Part shown: piece after piece, positions 1 through 7,938 of the stretch
How the letters are laid out: each line of letters opens with the position of its first letter
Position numbering within the stretch: position 1 is the stretch's first letter
NCBI GenBank assembly: GCA_022539475.1
Contig: VCMS01000471.1
Coordinates: 1-25,868 of the forward strand
DNA length: 25,868 nucleotides
Source of the DNA: Gracilaria domingensis
Taxonomy: Eukaryota > Rhodophyta > Florideophyceae > Gracilariales > Gracilariaceae
Reading direction: 5' to 3'
The notes under the pieces: generated by a model
The model's database searches: none
What the model was told of the DNA's origin: nothing
The model's input: only the letters and a program-made list of their open reading frames with translations
Translations under genes and position numbers: made by a program

Positions 1-420
1 GCGTCCATCCGCATGTCTGGTGGCGTTCCAAGAATACGTGAATAGTTGCCTGCGAAACCATTCCGAAGTAGGTCTTCAGGTTTGTCCATACCCCGGCAGG
101 GTTTCGTATCTTCATGACTGGTGCAACGCAGGACTCATGAATTGATAACAGAATGAAAGACAACGCAGTGGTCGCAACGCGTTCGTACTTCGCTGTTCCT
201 CACCTGTCTCGGGCTTGGCTTCCGTACCCGTAGCCAGTTGCCGCACACCCTTTGAACGCAGTACAAGCTCGATCTCGTGTGACCATATAAAGTAGTTGTC
301 TGCCTTCACGAGCGGTATGCGTAGCCTTCCGGCGTCAAACAAGTCTCCGAAATCCTGAAACTCCGCGTACGAGCGTTCACGTTGGCGTTGAGTAGTGGTA
401 TTGTTGCGTGAGGGTGCCCG
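1..420 (-). pseudogene. Decayed Ty1/copia gag fragment, truncated at window edge
   Basis: Read on the minus strand from about 420 to 112, the translation contains LRIPLVKADNYFIWSHEIEL and a following GVRQLATGTE. This resembles the start of copia-type Gag polyproteins, where a LxxxNYxxW motif is typical. A stop falls at about 112, but the match continues in another frame from about 115 to 1 with a PAGVWTNLKTYFGM segment, which fits the later Gag W-x-x-L block. The reading frame has therefore shifted. No ATG start is visible upstream before an in-frame stop. It runs off the left edge of the window. The gypsy element at 507 inserted just upstream of this gag. The family call is from motif memory, without alignment. 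Confidence 0.6.
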
Positions 421-501
421 ATAACCTGTTCAAAGGTAGCACAGGCGTCTCGCCTGGAGTCAAGGAAGGTTGGAGAGGATGTCTTTCCCTCTAGATGTTT
501 A

Positions 502-506
502 CTGAT
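502..506. repeat. Target-site duplication, left copy (CTGAT)
   Basis: CTGAT directly precedes the TG of the 5' LTR. The same five bases directly follow the CA of the 3' LTR at 12237-12241. Five-bp duplications are usual for Ty3/gypsy integrases. Confidence 0.93.
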
Positions 507-1078
507 TGTAGTATAGCTCGGCCAGATCAACGGGGGCTCTACAAGACCAAGTGGTGACGTCACGGGCTCCCGGGCACGTGTGTCTACTGTACCACGTGGG
601 ACGCGCAAGCGCAGGCTTGGACAGGACTAATTAGTCTATTTTCGATAATTTAGAATTAATATTTACTAGGTAGTGTAGATATGTGGCCGGGGTGGTGCAC
701 CACAAATGCACCTCCCGGTGGCCCACGTGGCACTAGGCCCGTGAGAGCCGGAGGGGCGCTCGGGTGTACTAAACCCCCGAGACGCCAACCTCCCACACCA
801 AATGGTAAAGTCAAGCACCAACTAGGCTAATTTGACACCAGTTCGGTTCTACAGTCACCAATTGGTAAGTCTAGTAGTCCTCTAATAGTTTTGCTGACCT
901 CGAGGGTTATACGTGCCTGCCGCACACCAGTGCAGGCGTATTTACCACTTGGTCACCGTGCACTATAGGCAACGGCGGGTGCTGCCGACCTATTAGGTGT
1001 CACGCGTTTCACTCCTCCGCCGGGTCGAGCCCACGCAGGGCTCCCCACTAGCAGCTCGCACCGATCGGTTATACCACA
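507..1078 (+). repeat. 5' LTR (572 bp)
   Basis: It begins TGTAGTATAG and ends TATACCACA, and matches 11665-12236 base for base as far as can be read. It contains a perfect TGACGTCA (555-562), CACGTG cores at 574-579, 593-598 and 724-729, and an AT-rich stretch at 630-670 that may be promoter DNA. A GC-rich hairpin (GCCTGC/GCAGGC arms) lies at about 915-938. Six CCANNTGG palindromes lie inside (547, 592, 723, 798, 858, 945). U3/R/U5 borders cannot be set from sequence alone. Confidence 0.95.
555..562. promoter_or_regulatory. CRE-like palindrome TGACGTCA in the LTR
   Basis: A perfect 8-bp bZIP/CRE consensus lies 48 bp into the LTR and abuts the ACCAAGTGGT palindrome at 546-555. The same site is at 11713-11720 in the 3' LTR. 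Several CACGTG cores lie nearby. ACGT-core sites are commonly bound by bZIP or bHLH factors. Function here is inferred. Confidence 0.45.
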
Positions 1079-1083
1079 TATTT

Positions 1084-1096
1084 TGGTCTCCCGACC
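1084..1096 (+). other. Putative primer-binding site
   Basis: TGGTCTCCCGACC lies 5 nt after the 5' LTR and starts with TGG, the complement of a tRNA CCA end. The implied tRNA 3' end has A73 and G72, hence C1. A C1-G72 pair with A73 is characteristic of eukaryotic tRNA-Tyr, so tRNA-Tyr is a tentative primer. The host tRNA set is needed to confirm. Confidence 0.5.
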
Positions 1097-1211
1097 TAGA
1101 AATCTGTGGATTACCAAGTGGTTTTGGGAAGGGAGGATTTGGAAGTCACGAGATACCTGAGTGGTTTGGTTGCCGTTGCCGAAGCAATTTGCTCCGACAC
1201 CAGTTACCTAA

Positions 1212-2801
1212 ATGGAGAAACGGAGCGTCCGTCACCCGAAAAGGGCGCCGAGCGCTCCACCAAGTGGCCACCCCGTACGGGGTTCGGTGTCCTATCCGGT
1301 GTTGGATAACCCGGAGGACCTGATTCGGAAGGAACGCCCACCGAGGGGGAAGAAGGAAGACCGAGAGGCTGGGGGCCCCTCGACCCTTCCCCGGGCTGAC
1401 CAAGTGGACGGAGGAGCAGGCTCCGCAAGGGCGGAGCCCGCTCCTGTAACAACCCCAGTGGTAGACCAAATGGAGGTGCCAGTCGGACCGCGACTGGACT
1501 TGGACGAGGTCACCCGAGTGGTAGTTGATCGAGCCTCCCAGGAGGTCCTCGACAAGGTACCTGTGGTGGTGTTACAGTACCTCGAGAACGAGGTACGAGG
1601 ACACATCGACCGATTGGTTATGCTGGCTCTGCAGCAGCAAGGGGCTAAGCTTCAACCTGAGATGGTGGCCCAGGCCGCGCTCATGAAGCAAGCTCCCCCG
1701 CCTGCAGTAGACGCCACCAAACCACTTGGTATTCTCCACCCTAACCTTCCTACACAACCGACTGGTGAAGGATTTATCGACCGCATGGGGAAAGGGGCAG
1801 AGCCTCCAGGGATGGAGGGCCCGAGGTACGTTTACCTCCCCCAACCTACTGGTGTAGCTCCGTCAGGACCAAGTGGTGGAGACCCTGATGGAGATTCGTC
1901 GAGCTCAGGAGACGAGCGTCGACGTAAACCAAATGGTAAGAAGAAGAAAACCAAAAGGGGAAAGAGAAAGAGTCGCCGGTCGGACTCGGACTCTTCGTCC
2001 TCAGACACCGATTCGGATTCGTCAGGAGACGACGACCGTACAGGTTCACGACGCAAGAGGAAGGACTCTCGCAAGAAGAAAGGAAAGAATCCCCGCAAGG
2101 GTAAGACCAAAAGGTATAACGATTCGGACTCAACTTCCGACGAGGAGACTGACCTAGAGGTGCTTACGCCGCTCAATGATTTATTCACCAAAGCGGTTGA
2201 CTATCGTACCTATAGGTTAGAGAACAGACAGGCTGAGTATACCAAAGAGGTAGCTCAGAAGATAACGAAGCATCATAGGAAGCTTCGTTTCCAACTGGGT
2301 GAAACTCGCTTTAGCGGGGATGACCCTATTGCGATCATTGATTTCCTTCAAAGGTTCAAGATCGCTTGTGATCAGAATGGGTTTTCAGAGGCAGCAGCCA
2401 TGTGGCTGTTTCAATTCTACCTAACTGGTCAGGCTGGAGCGTTGCTCCACAGCCGCCTCCAAGGAAACACCATGGCGGTGGACGAAGACCAAACGGAAAT
2501 GTTGACGACATACCCACAGGTGGTTCACTTCCTACTGGAAACCTACGCGACTGATGAGGTAATCCAGGAGGCGTACGCAGAGGTGCTTGCGTACCGCCAG
2601 CGCGCGGGACAAACCGAATTGGAATTCGCTCGCTCCTTATGGGCATTAGCCTCCCGCTGTGGAAGCGTCTTTACTACCAAAAGGTTGAAATCGATGTACG
2701 CCGACAACGTGGCGAAGTCTATCCGATCACAGGTTCGTAACTACCTAGCTACCAACCGCACGGTCGACTGCAACGCACTAGCCCGCCATGCACAGGACTA
2801 G
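1212..2801 (+). CDS. gag: Ty3/gypsy Gag (capsid portion), ends at a TAG
   Basis: This ATG-started ORF of 529 codons follows the 5' LTR and a 133-nt leader. Residues about 220-310 are an unusual run of alternating basic (KKKKTKRGKRKSRR) and Ser/Asp-rich blocks, which could serve in nuclear entry or nucleic acid binding. Residues about 345-520 look like the retrotransposon capsid domain, with motifs such as FQLGETRFSGDDP and AYRQRAGQTELEFARSLW. The ORF ends at TAG 2799-2801, before the zinc knuckle that normally closes Gag. The missing part is found downstream at 2961-3476 in the same frame. In between, the plausible protein sequence moves through other frames, so the gag end is broken or misassembled here. 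Confidence 0.85.
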   Translation: MEKRSVRHPKRAPSAPPSGHPVRGSVSYPVLDNPEDLIRKERPPRGKKEDREAGGPSTLPRADQVDGGAGSARAEPAPVTTPVVDQMEVPVGPRLDLDEVTRVVVDRASQEVLDKVPVVVLQYLENEVRGHIDRLVMLALQQQGAKLQPEMVAQAALMKQAPPPAVDATKPLGILHPNLPTQPTGEGFIDRMGKGAEPPGMEGPRYVYLPQPTGVAPSGPSGGDPDGDSSSSGDERRRKPNGKKKKTKRGKRKSRRSDSDSSSSDTDSDSSGDDDRTGSRRKRKDSRKKKGKNPRKGKTKRYNDSDSTSDEETDLEVLTPLNDLFTKAVDYRTYRLENRQAEYTKEVAQKITKHHRKLRFQLGETRFSGDDPIAIIDFLQRFKIACDQNGFSEAAAMWLFQFYLTGQAGALLHSRLQGNTMAVDEDQTEMLTTYPQVVHFLLETYATDEVIQEAYAEVLAYRQRAGQTELEFARSLWALASRCGSVFTTKRLKSMYADNVAKSIRSQVRNYLATNRTVDCNALARHAQD

Positions 2802-3476
2802 GCGACACCGTTCGGTCAGGGGCCAGGAAGACTCCGCACCACTTGGCAAACCATCGAAGGAGAAAGGAAAAACCAGGCGGTCAGTGTTTGACGTAGAGGA
2901 AGAGGAGACCACTACGGGGAGGCGTCCACACAATACGCCTCCCAGGGTCACCCAGTCCACTTGGTGCATGCACAACCGACAACTCGATCGCACGGTAATA
3001 CCTCTTGGTCCAGCTCGCTATCCAGCGAGCCACCCTCGAGACAAACCTCAGCTCCACCATCACAGGTATCCGTACCGGTCAGCCCGGTCCTAGCGGTACC
3101 ATTCAAGCAATATGGTGAACGAGGACCACCCCCGCAGCAACGGAGTGCAGTACCTACTGGAGGCCGTCCCCCATCGCGCGCGTCGTCGCTCGCGATGAAG
3201 GACCCCACAACCGGCAATCTCCTCTGTTGGTTCTGTTTGTCGCCTCACCACTTGGCCACAGCGTGCCCAAGTGTGGCTCCGCAGAACAGGAACGCTCTCC
3301 TGACTGCTCGCCAGCAGAACCACCAGGATATATTTGGGCCCCCGGCGCGGAGCGCAGGCACGGGACACGCAAATGCGCGACCCAATGCAGCCACACCTCA
3401 TCAGGTACACCTCGTTACGGAGCAGGACCAAACGGATCCCGCCCCGCAGGCGGAAAACGCCGAACAGTTGGGATAG
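2802..3476 (+). pseudogene. gag: Gag C-terminal part with CCHC zinc knuckle, disconnected from upstream gag
   Basis: In the gag frame there are stops at 2799-2801 (TAG) and 2889-2891 (TGA). Gag-like linker sequence appears in frame 1 around 2840-2960 (GKPSKEKGKTRRSVFD and an acidic run), then returns to the gag frame from about 2950. The downstream part is Ser/Pro-rich and then has CWFCLSPHHLATAC, a perfect C-X2-C-X4-H-X4-C nucleocapsid knuckle at about 3224-3265. It ends at TAG 3474-3476, overlapping pol, which is in the -1 frame. The simplest reading is two or three single-base deletions, real or from sequencing. Confidence 0.7.
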
Positions 3477-5038
3477 AGGCCTTCCCCAACTGTCCGAAGA
3501 CGGAAGGCCTTCCAGAACCAAGTGGTGCAAGTATGGACAATTACCCATTGGTTACAGGGGAGGAGAGCCTCATGGACGGCACCGAACCGATATGCTTTCT
3601 CAAGCATAGTAACTATAAGGTAAACGTCACCCTCGGGTTTACTTCTAACCACTTGGTACCATGCGTCACTGTCCTGGACACCGGGGCAGGACCTAATCTG
3701 GTGAATGCCAAACTATTAACTAACAGACAACGTAATAAGCTTCAGCCATGTACATTAACTAACCCACTGGTTGACGCCAACAACAGACCACTAACCGTCA
3801 TGGGAGCGCTTACCATAATGGTATTGATTGACACCATGAGGGTCCGAGTTCGCTTCATAGTCGTTAACCAACTGGCAACAGACTGTGTCCTCGGAACAAC
3901 TTTTATAGACCAGCATGTCAGGGCAATTTTTCCACGTTCTAAGACAGTTCTGTTCCATAATGGCCCCCGGATCGCCATTATTGGTAACCACAAGGGTGCC
4001 TCTCCGAAAGAGAACCGCACTCAACACCAACCGGTCCCGGAAAACACACTCTCCAACAAGGTGCGATTGGCAAAGGCGGTAACCATACCGTCTATGAACC
4101 ACTTGGTAGTGAAGGTCACATGCCAACAACCTGGCCTGTTATCCATTCAGAACCATTCACGGTTGGCCGAACGACACATGACCTTAATGGCGAATGGTAT
4201 AGTCGACAACATACCGACAAAACCGTTTCAGGTCTACCTGAGTAACTTCAGCAACCGCCCGGTCAAGTTGCCAAAGCACACCGTAATCGGTCTTGCCTTA
4301 CCGGCTCCCCGTACGATCTTTACAATTATACCACAATGGTCCCACGAGGTCGTGGATGCTAAGGAAGGGGGGGGCAGTGTCAATTCGTTCAATTCGTCGA
4401 ATTCGTCGCGAACAGACCATATGGTGCAGCGACTAGCTGAGCGAGAAGACCAGAAACTGGAGCTCGACCCAGTGACCAATTGGAAGACGGAGGTGAATAT
4501 AGGACTTGAAGGGGAAGAGCTCAGAGCTCGGATCCTTGGACTCCTGGAGCCATTCAGTACCATGTGGTCGGGTAAGCTGGGAGCCATTAAGGCCACCCAG
4601 CACAGGATTGACCTCAAACCGGACTCCCGTCCCATCCACCAACAGCCATACCGCGCGGGACATAAGGCCCGTGAGGTAGAGCTGGAGGAGGTAGAGCGGA
4701 TGCTCCGCGAGGGGGTTATAGAACCGGCAAACTCGGAATGGGCTAGCCCTGTAGTGCTAGTCCAAAAACGAGGAGAGACCCGTATGAGGTTCTGTATTGA
4801 CTACAGAAAACTTAATGCCGTAACGGTAAGGGACTCGTACCCCATCCCGAGGATGGATGAATGCATCGACTCCCGAGGAGATGCGAACATCTTTACCACA
4901 CTGGACGCGAACTGCGGGTATTGGCAGATCGAAATACCAGAGGGTGACCGTGATAAGACTGCGTTTACATGCCACGCAGGCCTGTATCGCTTCTTACGCA
5001 TGCCGTTTGGTTTAAGAAACGCCCCCGCTACCTTCTAA
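3227..5038 (+). CDS. pol: Pol, first segment: protease and N-terminal reverse transcriptase, ends at premature TAA
   Basis: This frame is -1 relative to gag and overlaps its end. There is no convincing ATG (the open frame begins at a TTG), so a frameshift fusion to Gag is expected. It carries the aspartic protease motif LDTGAGPNLV (catalytic Asp codon 3677-3679) and then reverse transcriptase with blocks such as WASPVVLVQK, RFCIDYRKLN, TTLDANCGYWQI and MPFGLRNAPATF. The frame is cut by TAA 5036-5038 directly after ATF, a position usually held by Gln in this family. The same frame resumes immediately with the rest of RT, so this is a nonsense change, not an indel. Confidence 0.88.
   Translation: MVLFVASPLGHSVPKCGSAEQERSPDCSPAEPPGYIWAPGAERRHGTRKCATQCSHTSSGTPRYGAGPNGSRPAGGKRRTVGIEAFPNCPKTEGLPEPSGASMDNYPLVTGEESLMDGTEPICFLKHSNYKVNVTLGFTSNHLVPCVTVLDTGAGPNLVNAKLLTNRQRNKLQPCTLTNPLVDANNRPLTVMGALTIMVLIDTMRVRVRFIVVNQLATDCVLGTTFIDQHVRAIFPRSKTVLFHNGPRIAIIGNHKGASPKENRTQHQPVPENTLSNKVRLAKAVTIPSMNHLVVKVTCQQPGLLSIQNHSRLAERHMTLMANGIVDNIPTKPFQVYLSNFSNRPVKLPKHTVIGLALPAPRTIFTIIPQWSHEVVDAKEGGGSVNSFNSSNSSRTDHMVQRLAEREDQKLELDPVTNWKTEVNIGLEGEELRARILGLLEPFSTMWSGKLGAIKATQHRIDLKPDSRPIHQQPYRAGHKAREVELEEVERMLREGVIEPANSEWASPVVLVQKRGETRMRFCIDYRKLNAVTVRDSYPIPRMDECIDSRGDANIFTTLDANCGYWQIEIPEGDRDKTAFTCHAGLYRFLRMPFGLRNAPATF
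4358..4374 (+). repeat. Internal polypurine tract, copy 1 (in pol)
   Basis: GCTAAGGAAGGGGGGGG lies in the protease-RT linker. The same 17-mer recurs at 7781-7797. Polypurine tracts resist RNase H and prime plus-strand synthesis, and a second internal tract would act like the central tract of lentiviruses. Role inferred. Confidence 0.5.
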
Positions 5039-7414
5039 AGAGCGTTAGACATCATACTGTCTAAAGTGAAGTGGACAACCGCATTGGTATACATAGATGA
5101 CGTAGTCATCTACTCGAGGTCCATAGAGGAGCACTTCTCGCACGTCCAAGTGGTACTGCAGTTGCTACAAGAGGCAGGCGTGACCCTCAAACTACGAAAG
5201 TGTATGTTCTTCAACCAAGAGGTAGAGTACCTAGGGCATACAATAAGCCCCGGGAAACTCGAAGTGACCAAACGGAATATCCGAGCGGTACAGGAAGCGA
5301 AGCTCCCTACGTCGCAAACGGACATACGATCCTTTATAGGTCTATGCAACGTTTACCGGCGGTTCATCAAGGGTTTTGCAAAGATAGCCGCACCCTTGAA
5401 CCGGAGGTTGCAGAAGGGGCAGCCCACACACTTTGACCACCTGGAAGAGGACGAGGTAGAGGCGTTCTATACATTGAAAGCAGCGCTTCTCTCCCCACCG
5501 GTACTGGCATTGCCCAAAACGGGACTCCCGTATACACTGGACACGGATGCGTCGGACGCCCAAATAGGTTGCTGCCTAATGCAGGAACAGGAGGACGGCA
5601 AGCTCGCACCAATTGGGTATTGGAGTAGAGCTCTTAACCAAGCGGAGCAGAACTACACCGTAACGGAGAAGGAATGCCTAGCGGTTGTTTGGAGCATGCT
5701 CATGCTACGTCCTTACCTATATGGTGTGCGCTTCACGCTCCGAACGGATCACGACTCCTTGAGATGGATATTAGGCTTGGCGGACGCATCGGGTCGTCTG
5801 GCCCGATGGCGTCTGAGACTCTCGGAGTTTGAGTACGATGTGCAGTACCGCCCCGGGGTCAAGCACCGAGTGGCGGATGCATTGTCCCGGTTGAATACCG
5901 AAGGATTGGACACTGACCCAGTGGACGACGACATCCCATGCTTTACTATAGAACTAGCTAACCACGAGGTCAATGAAGTTCTGAAGGGATATTGGCATGA
6001 TGACAGTACGTACCAAGTGGTAGTGGAGACCCTCCTTCCTGTGGAGGAAGGGGAACACGCTCCAATCACCCGTGAGGAATTCTTACGCGAACAATCGACC
6101 GATAGGTTGTGCAAAACGCTCGCTGACGTACTTGGAAGGAAGGATTCTCATTTCGACGTCGACCACAATGGGTACCTCATCAGACGCTCACCTTTAGACG
6201 GAGCTCTCCAGAAGGTCGTACCTGAGTCATTAAGACAAAGGGTGTTATATCTGTCACACAATCCACGGCTTTCGGGGCACCCTGGAGCCACGCGGTTGTA
6301 CTATACCCTTCGGAGGCAATTCTACTGGCCGCATATGGCTAACGATGTATATACCTATGTGGCGCAATGCAATTCGTGCATTAAGACCCGAGGTGGTGTG
6401 GCGAAGCACAGGAAGTACCTGAAGCTATTCCCGGCGGCGGGGCCCCTGGAATTCGTAGCAATCGACATACTGGGGCCCCTGCCCAAGACCTCAGAGGGTT
6501 ATCGCTTTGTAGTAGTCATAACCGACAGGTTCACAAAGCTCACCAGAGCCATACCCCTGAAGAACCAAACGGCAACGACACTAGCGACAGCCTTCCTGGA
6601 GAATTGGGTCTACCCGTACGGTGCTCCCATGTACCTACTGACCGATAACGGTTCGAACCTAGCTTCTAAGTTCTTCGAGGCGGTTTGTACAATGCTAGGG
6701 GTCAAGCACTACTTTACCACGGCCTATCATCCGCAAACAAACGGCCAAGTGGAACGCTTCAATAAGACCCTAGTGGCACGCCTACGGCACTATGTCGAAG
6801 AGCACCAAACCACATGGTCGGAGTATGTCCAACCATTGACATATGCGTACAACCTCCAGGTCCACAGGGTCACTCAAACAACCCCATTCGACCTGGTACT
6901 TTCGCGAACACCACATGGTATTATCGTCCAGCCCGGACCTGACCGCTCGGAAGCGGCCGGGACACTCACACCGGCGAAGGTCAAGAGAGACATACTCCAG
7001 AAGTTACGCGCCGCTTTGGCTGCTGCCAAAGTTAAGATGACAGCAGCCCAAGAACGGTATAAAGCGGACTATGACCGAACGGTGAGCAAAGTGACCAAAG
7101 TGGTAGCAGGAGACATGGTCTTCCTCGACGTGCCACCAAAAGGTAAGCGACCAACCCCAGCGGAGATGGAAGAGGACATCCGCCTTGAGGAGGATATCAA
7201 TTCTAAACTACTACCCAAGTCCACGGGACCATACAAGGTGATTCGCTCCGACGAGCATACCGCTACGGTCATAATGGAAGGTTTGGAGAACACGGTCTCC
7301 ATCGACAGGATTGTCAAGGCCGCACAACCGACGACAGCGAATGCACAACCAATAGGTGAGCCAACGCAGCAGGAAGCGGAGAGGGAGCAAACGTCTCCCA
7401 TACCCCCCCTATGA
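5039..7414 (+). CDS. pol: Pol, second segment: C-terminal RT, RNase H, integrase
   Basis: It continues the frame of the first pol segment after the in-frame TAA. It contains the RT catalytic box YIDDVVIYS (Asp codons 5096-5101), the RT connection and RNase H (LDTDASDAQIGCCL, TEKECLAVVWS, TDHDSLRW, HRVADALSRL), and integrase. The integrase has an HHCC zinc domain (H and H before WPHM, then CNSC at about 6365-6380), the catalytic D,D,E set (FVAIDILGPL, LLTDNGSNL, VERFNKTL), and a GDMVFLDV C-terminal motif. It ends at TGA 7412-7414 after a C7 run. The order RT-RNase H-integrase is diagnostic of Ty3/gypsy. Without suppression of the TAA this segment would not be joined to the N-terminal RT. Confidence 0.9.
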   Translation, partial: RALDIILSKVKWTTALVYIDDVVIYSRSIEEHFSHVQVVLQLLQEAGVTLKLRKCMFFNQEVEYLGHTISPGKLEVTKRNIRAVQEAKLPTSQTDIRSFIGLCNVYRRFIKGFAKIAAPLNRRLQKGQPTHFDHLEEDEVEAFYTLKAALLSPPVLALPKTGLPYTLDTDASDAQIGCCLMQEQEDGKLAPIGYWSRALNQAEQNYTVTEKECLAVVWSMLMLRPYLYGVRFTLRTDHDSLRWILGLADASGRLARWRLRLSEFEYDVQYRPGVKHRVADALSRLNTEGLDTDPVDDDIPCFTIELANHEVNEVLKGYWHDDSTYQVVVETLLPVEEGEHAPITREEFLREQSTDRLCKTLADVLGRKDSHFDVDHNGYLIRRSPLDGALQKVVPESLRQRVLYLSHNPRLSGHPGATRLYYTLRRQFYWPHMANDVYTYVAQCNSCIKTRGGVAKHRKYLKLFPAAGPLEFVAIDILGPLPKTSEGYRFVVVITDRFTKLTRAIPLKNQTATTLATAFLENWVYPYGAPMYLLTDNGSNLASKFFEAVCTMLGVKHYFTTAYHPQTNGQVERFNKTLVARLRHYVEEHQTTWSEYVQPLTYAYNLQVHRVTQTTPFDLVLSRTPHGIIVQPGPDRSEAAGTLTPAKVKRDILQKLRAALAAAKVKMTAAQERYKADYDRTVSKVTKVVAGDMVFLDVPPKGKRPTPAEMEEDIRLEEDINSKLLPKSTGPYKVIRSDEHTATVIMEGLENTVSIDRIVKAAQPTTANAQPIGEPTQQEAEREQTSPIPPL

Positions 7415-7785
7415 TGAGTCAGCCGAGCGGTCAACCTTCCACCAGAGCCGTAACGGCTGACCCCACGACCCAAGCGGCACAGGAGATCGAGCCTCGGCAA
7501 GACCAACGGGTCACACCACCCACGGGGAGCCACGCACCCCATGACCAAATGGAAGAGTCACACCCTCAAGTAGACACTCAGGAGTGCGCTATTGACACCA
7601 TTGTAGGTCACGAACACACCACAAAGGGTATGCGCTACCGGGTAAAATGGTATGGATGGTCGCCCGAGCACGACTCTATGGAACCACCTGGTCATATCCC
7701 TAACAACTTCATCATCCGATACTGGCGCAAACAAGGGCGAACGCCCCCACCAACTGGTATTGCTTCGCGTGGTACGCGTCGCTAA
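7411..7785 (+). CDS. Chromodomain-containing C-terminal ORF of the gypsy element
   Basis: This ORF of 124 codons starts at an ATG that overlaps the pol stop (ATGA, 7411-7414) and lies in the -1 frame relative to pol. The N-terminal half is Gln/Pro/Thr-rich linker. Residues about 62-110 form a chromodomain-like fold, with RVKWYGWSPEHDSMEPP and an adjacent FIIRYWRKQ helix. Chromodomains at the integrase C-terminus define chromoviruses and direct integration to marked chromatin. It may be joined to integrase by -1 slippage at the C7 run (7403-7409), translated by stop-start reinitiation, or really be fused and split by a one-base error. TAA 7783-7785 sits at the start of a G-rich tract. Confidence 0.8.
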   Translation: MMSQPSGQPSTRAVTADPTTQAAQEIEPRQDQRVTPPTGSHAPHDQMEESHPQVDTQECAIDTIVGHEHTTKGMRYRVKWYGWSPEHDSMEPPGHIPNNFIIRYWRKQGRTPPPTGIASRGTRR

Positions 7786-7801
7786 GGAAGGGGGGGGGGG
7801 G
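7781..7801 (+). repeat. Internal polypurine tract, copy 2, with G12 run after the chromodomain ORF
   Basis: GCTAAGGAA followed by twelve G covers the stop codon of the chromodomain ORF. It is where the terminal polypurine tract would be if the element ended after pol. The true terminal tract is at 11653-11662, so the region between appears to be an added module. Confidence 0.55.
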
Positions 7802-7894
7802 TATCGAAGCCGTTGAAAGCCACGCTACACGAAAAGCTAACTAACTAACCTAACAGGAAAACAAAAGAAGATCAGAGATCACAATGCAAGACAC

Positions 7895-7900
7895 TTTATT
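7895..7900 (-). terminator. Poly(A) signal AATAAA for the antisense ORF
   Basis: TTTATT on the plus strand reads AATAAA on the minus strand, about 40 nt after the antisense stop codon. This supports a separate antisense transcript that ends before the G12 tract. Confidence 0.5.
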
Positions 7901-7938
7901 AGTCGAGAAGAATCCACGAGAGCGAACCACGAGGTGAC

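Noticed and set aside
3400..3476. Canonical -1 slippery heptamer for gag-pol frameshifting
   Set aside because: No X XXY YYZ site in the gag phase was found in the overlap; the best candidate (G GAA AAC near 3451) does not fit the rule.
2799..5038. Stop-codon reassignment (TAG or TAA read as Gln)
   Set aside because: Host genes here end normally at TAA or TGA, and Gln is encoded as CAA/CAG throughout, so a variant genetic code is unlikely.
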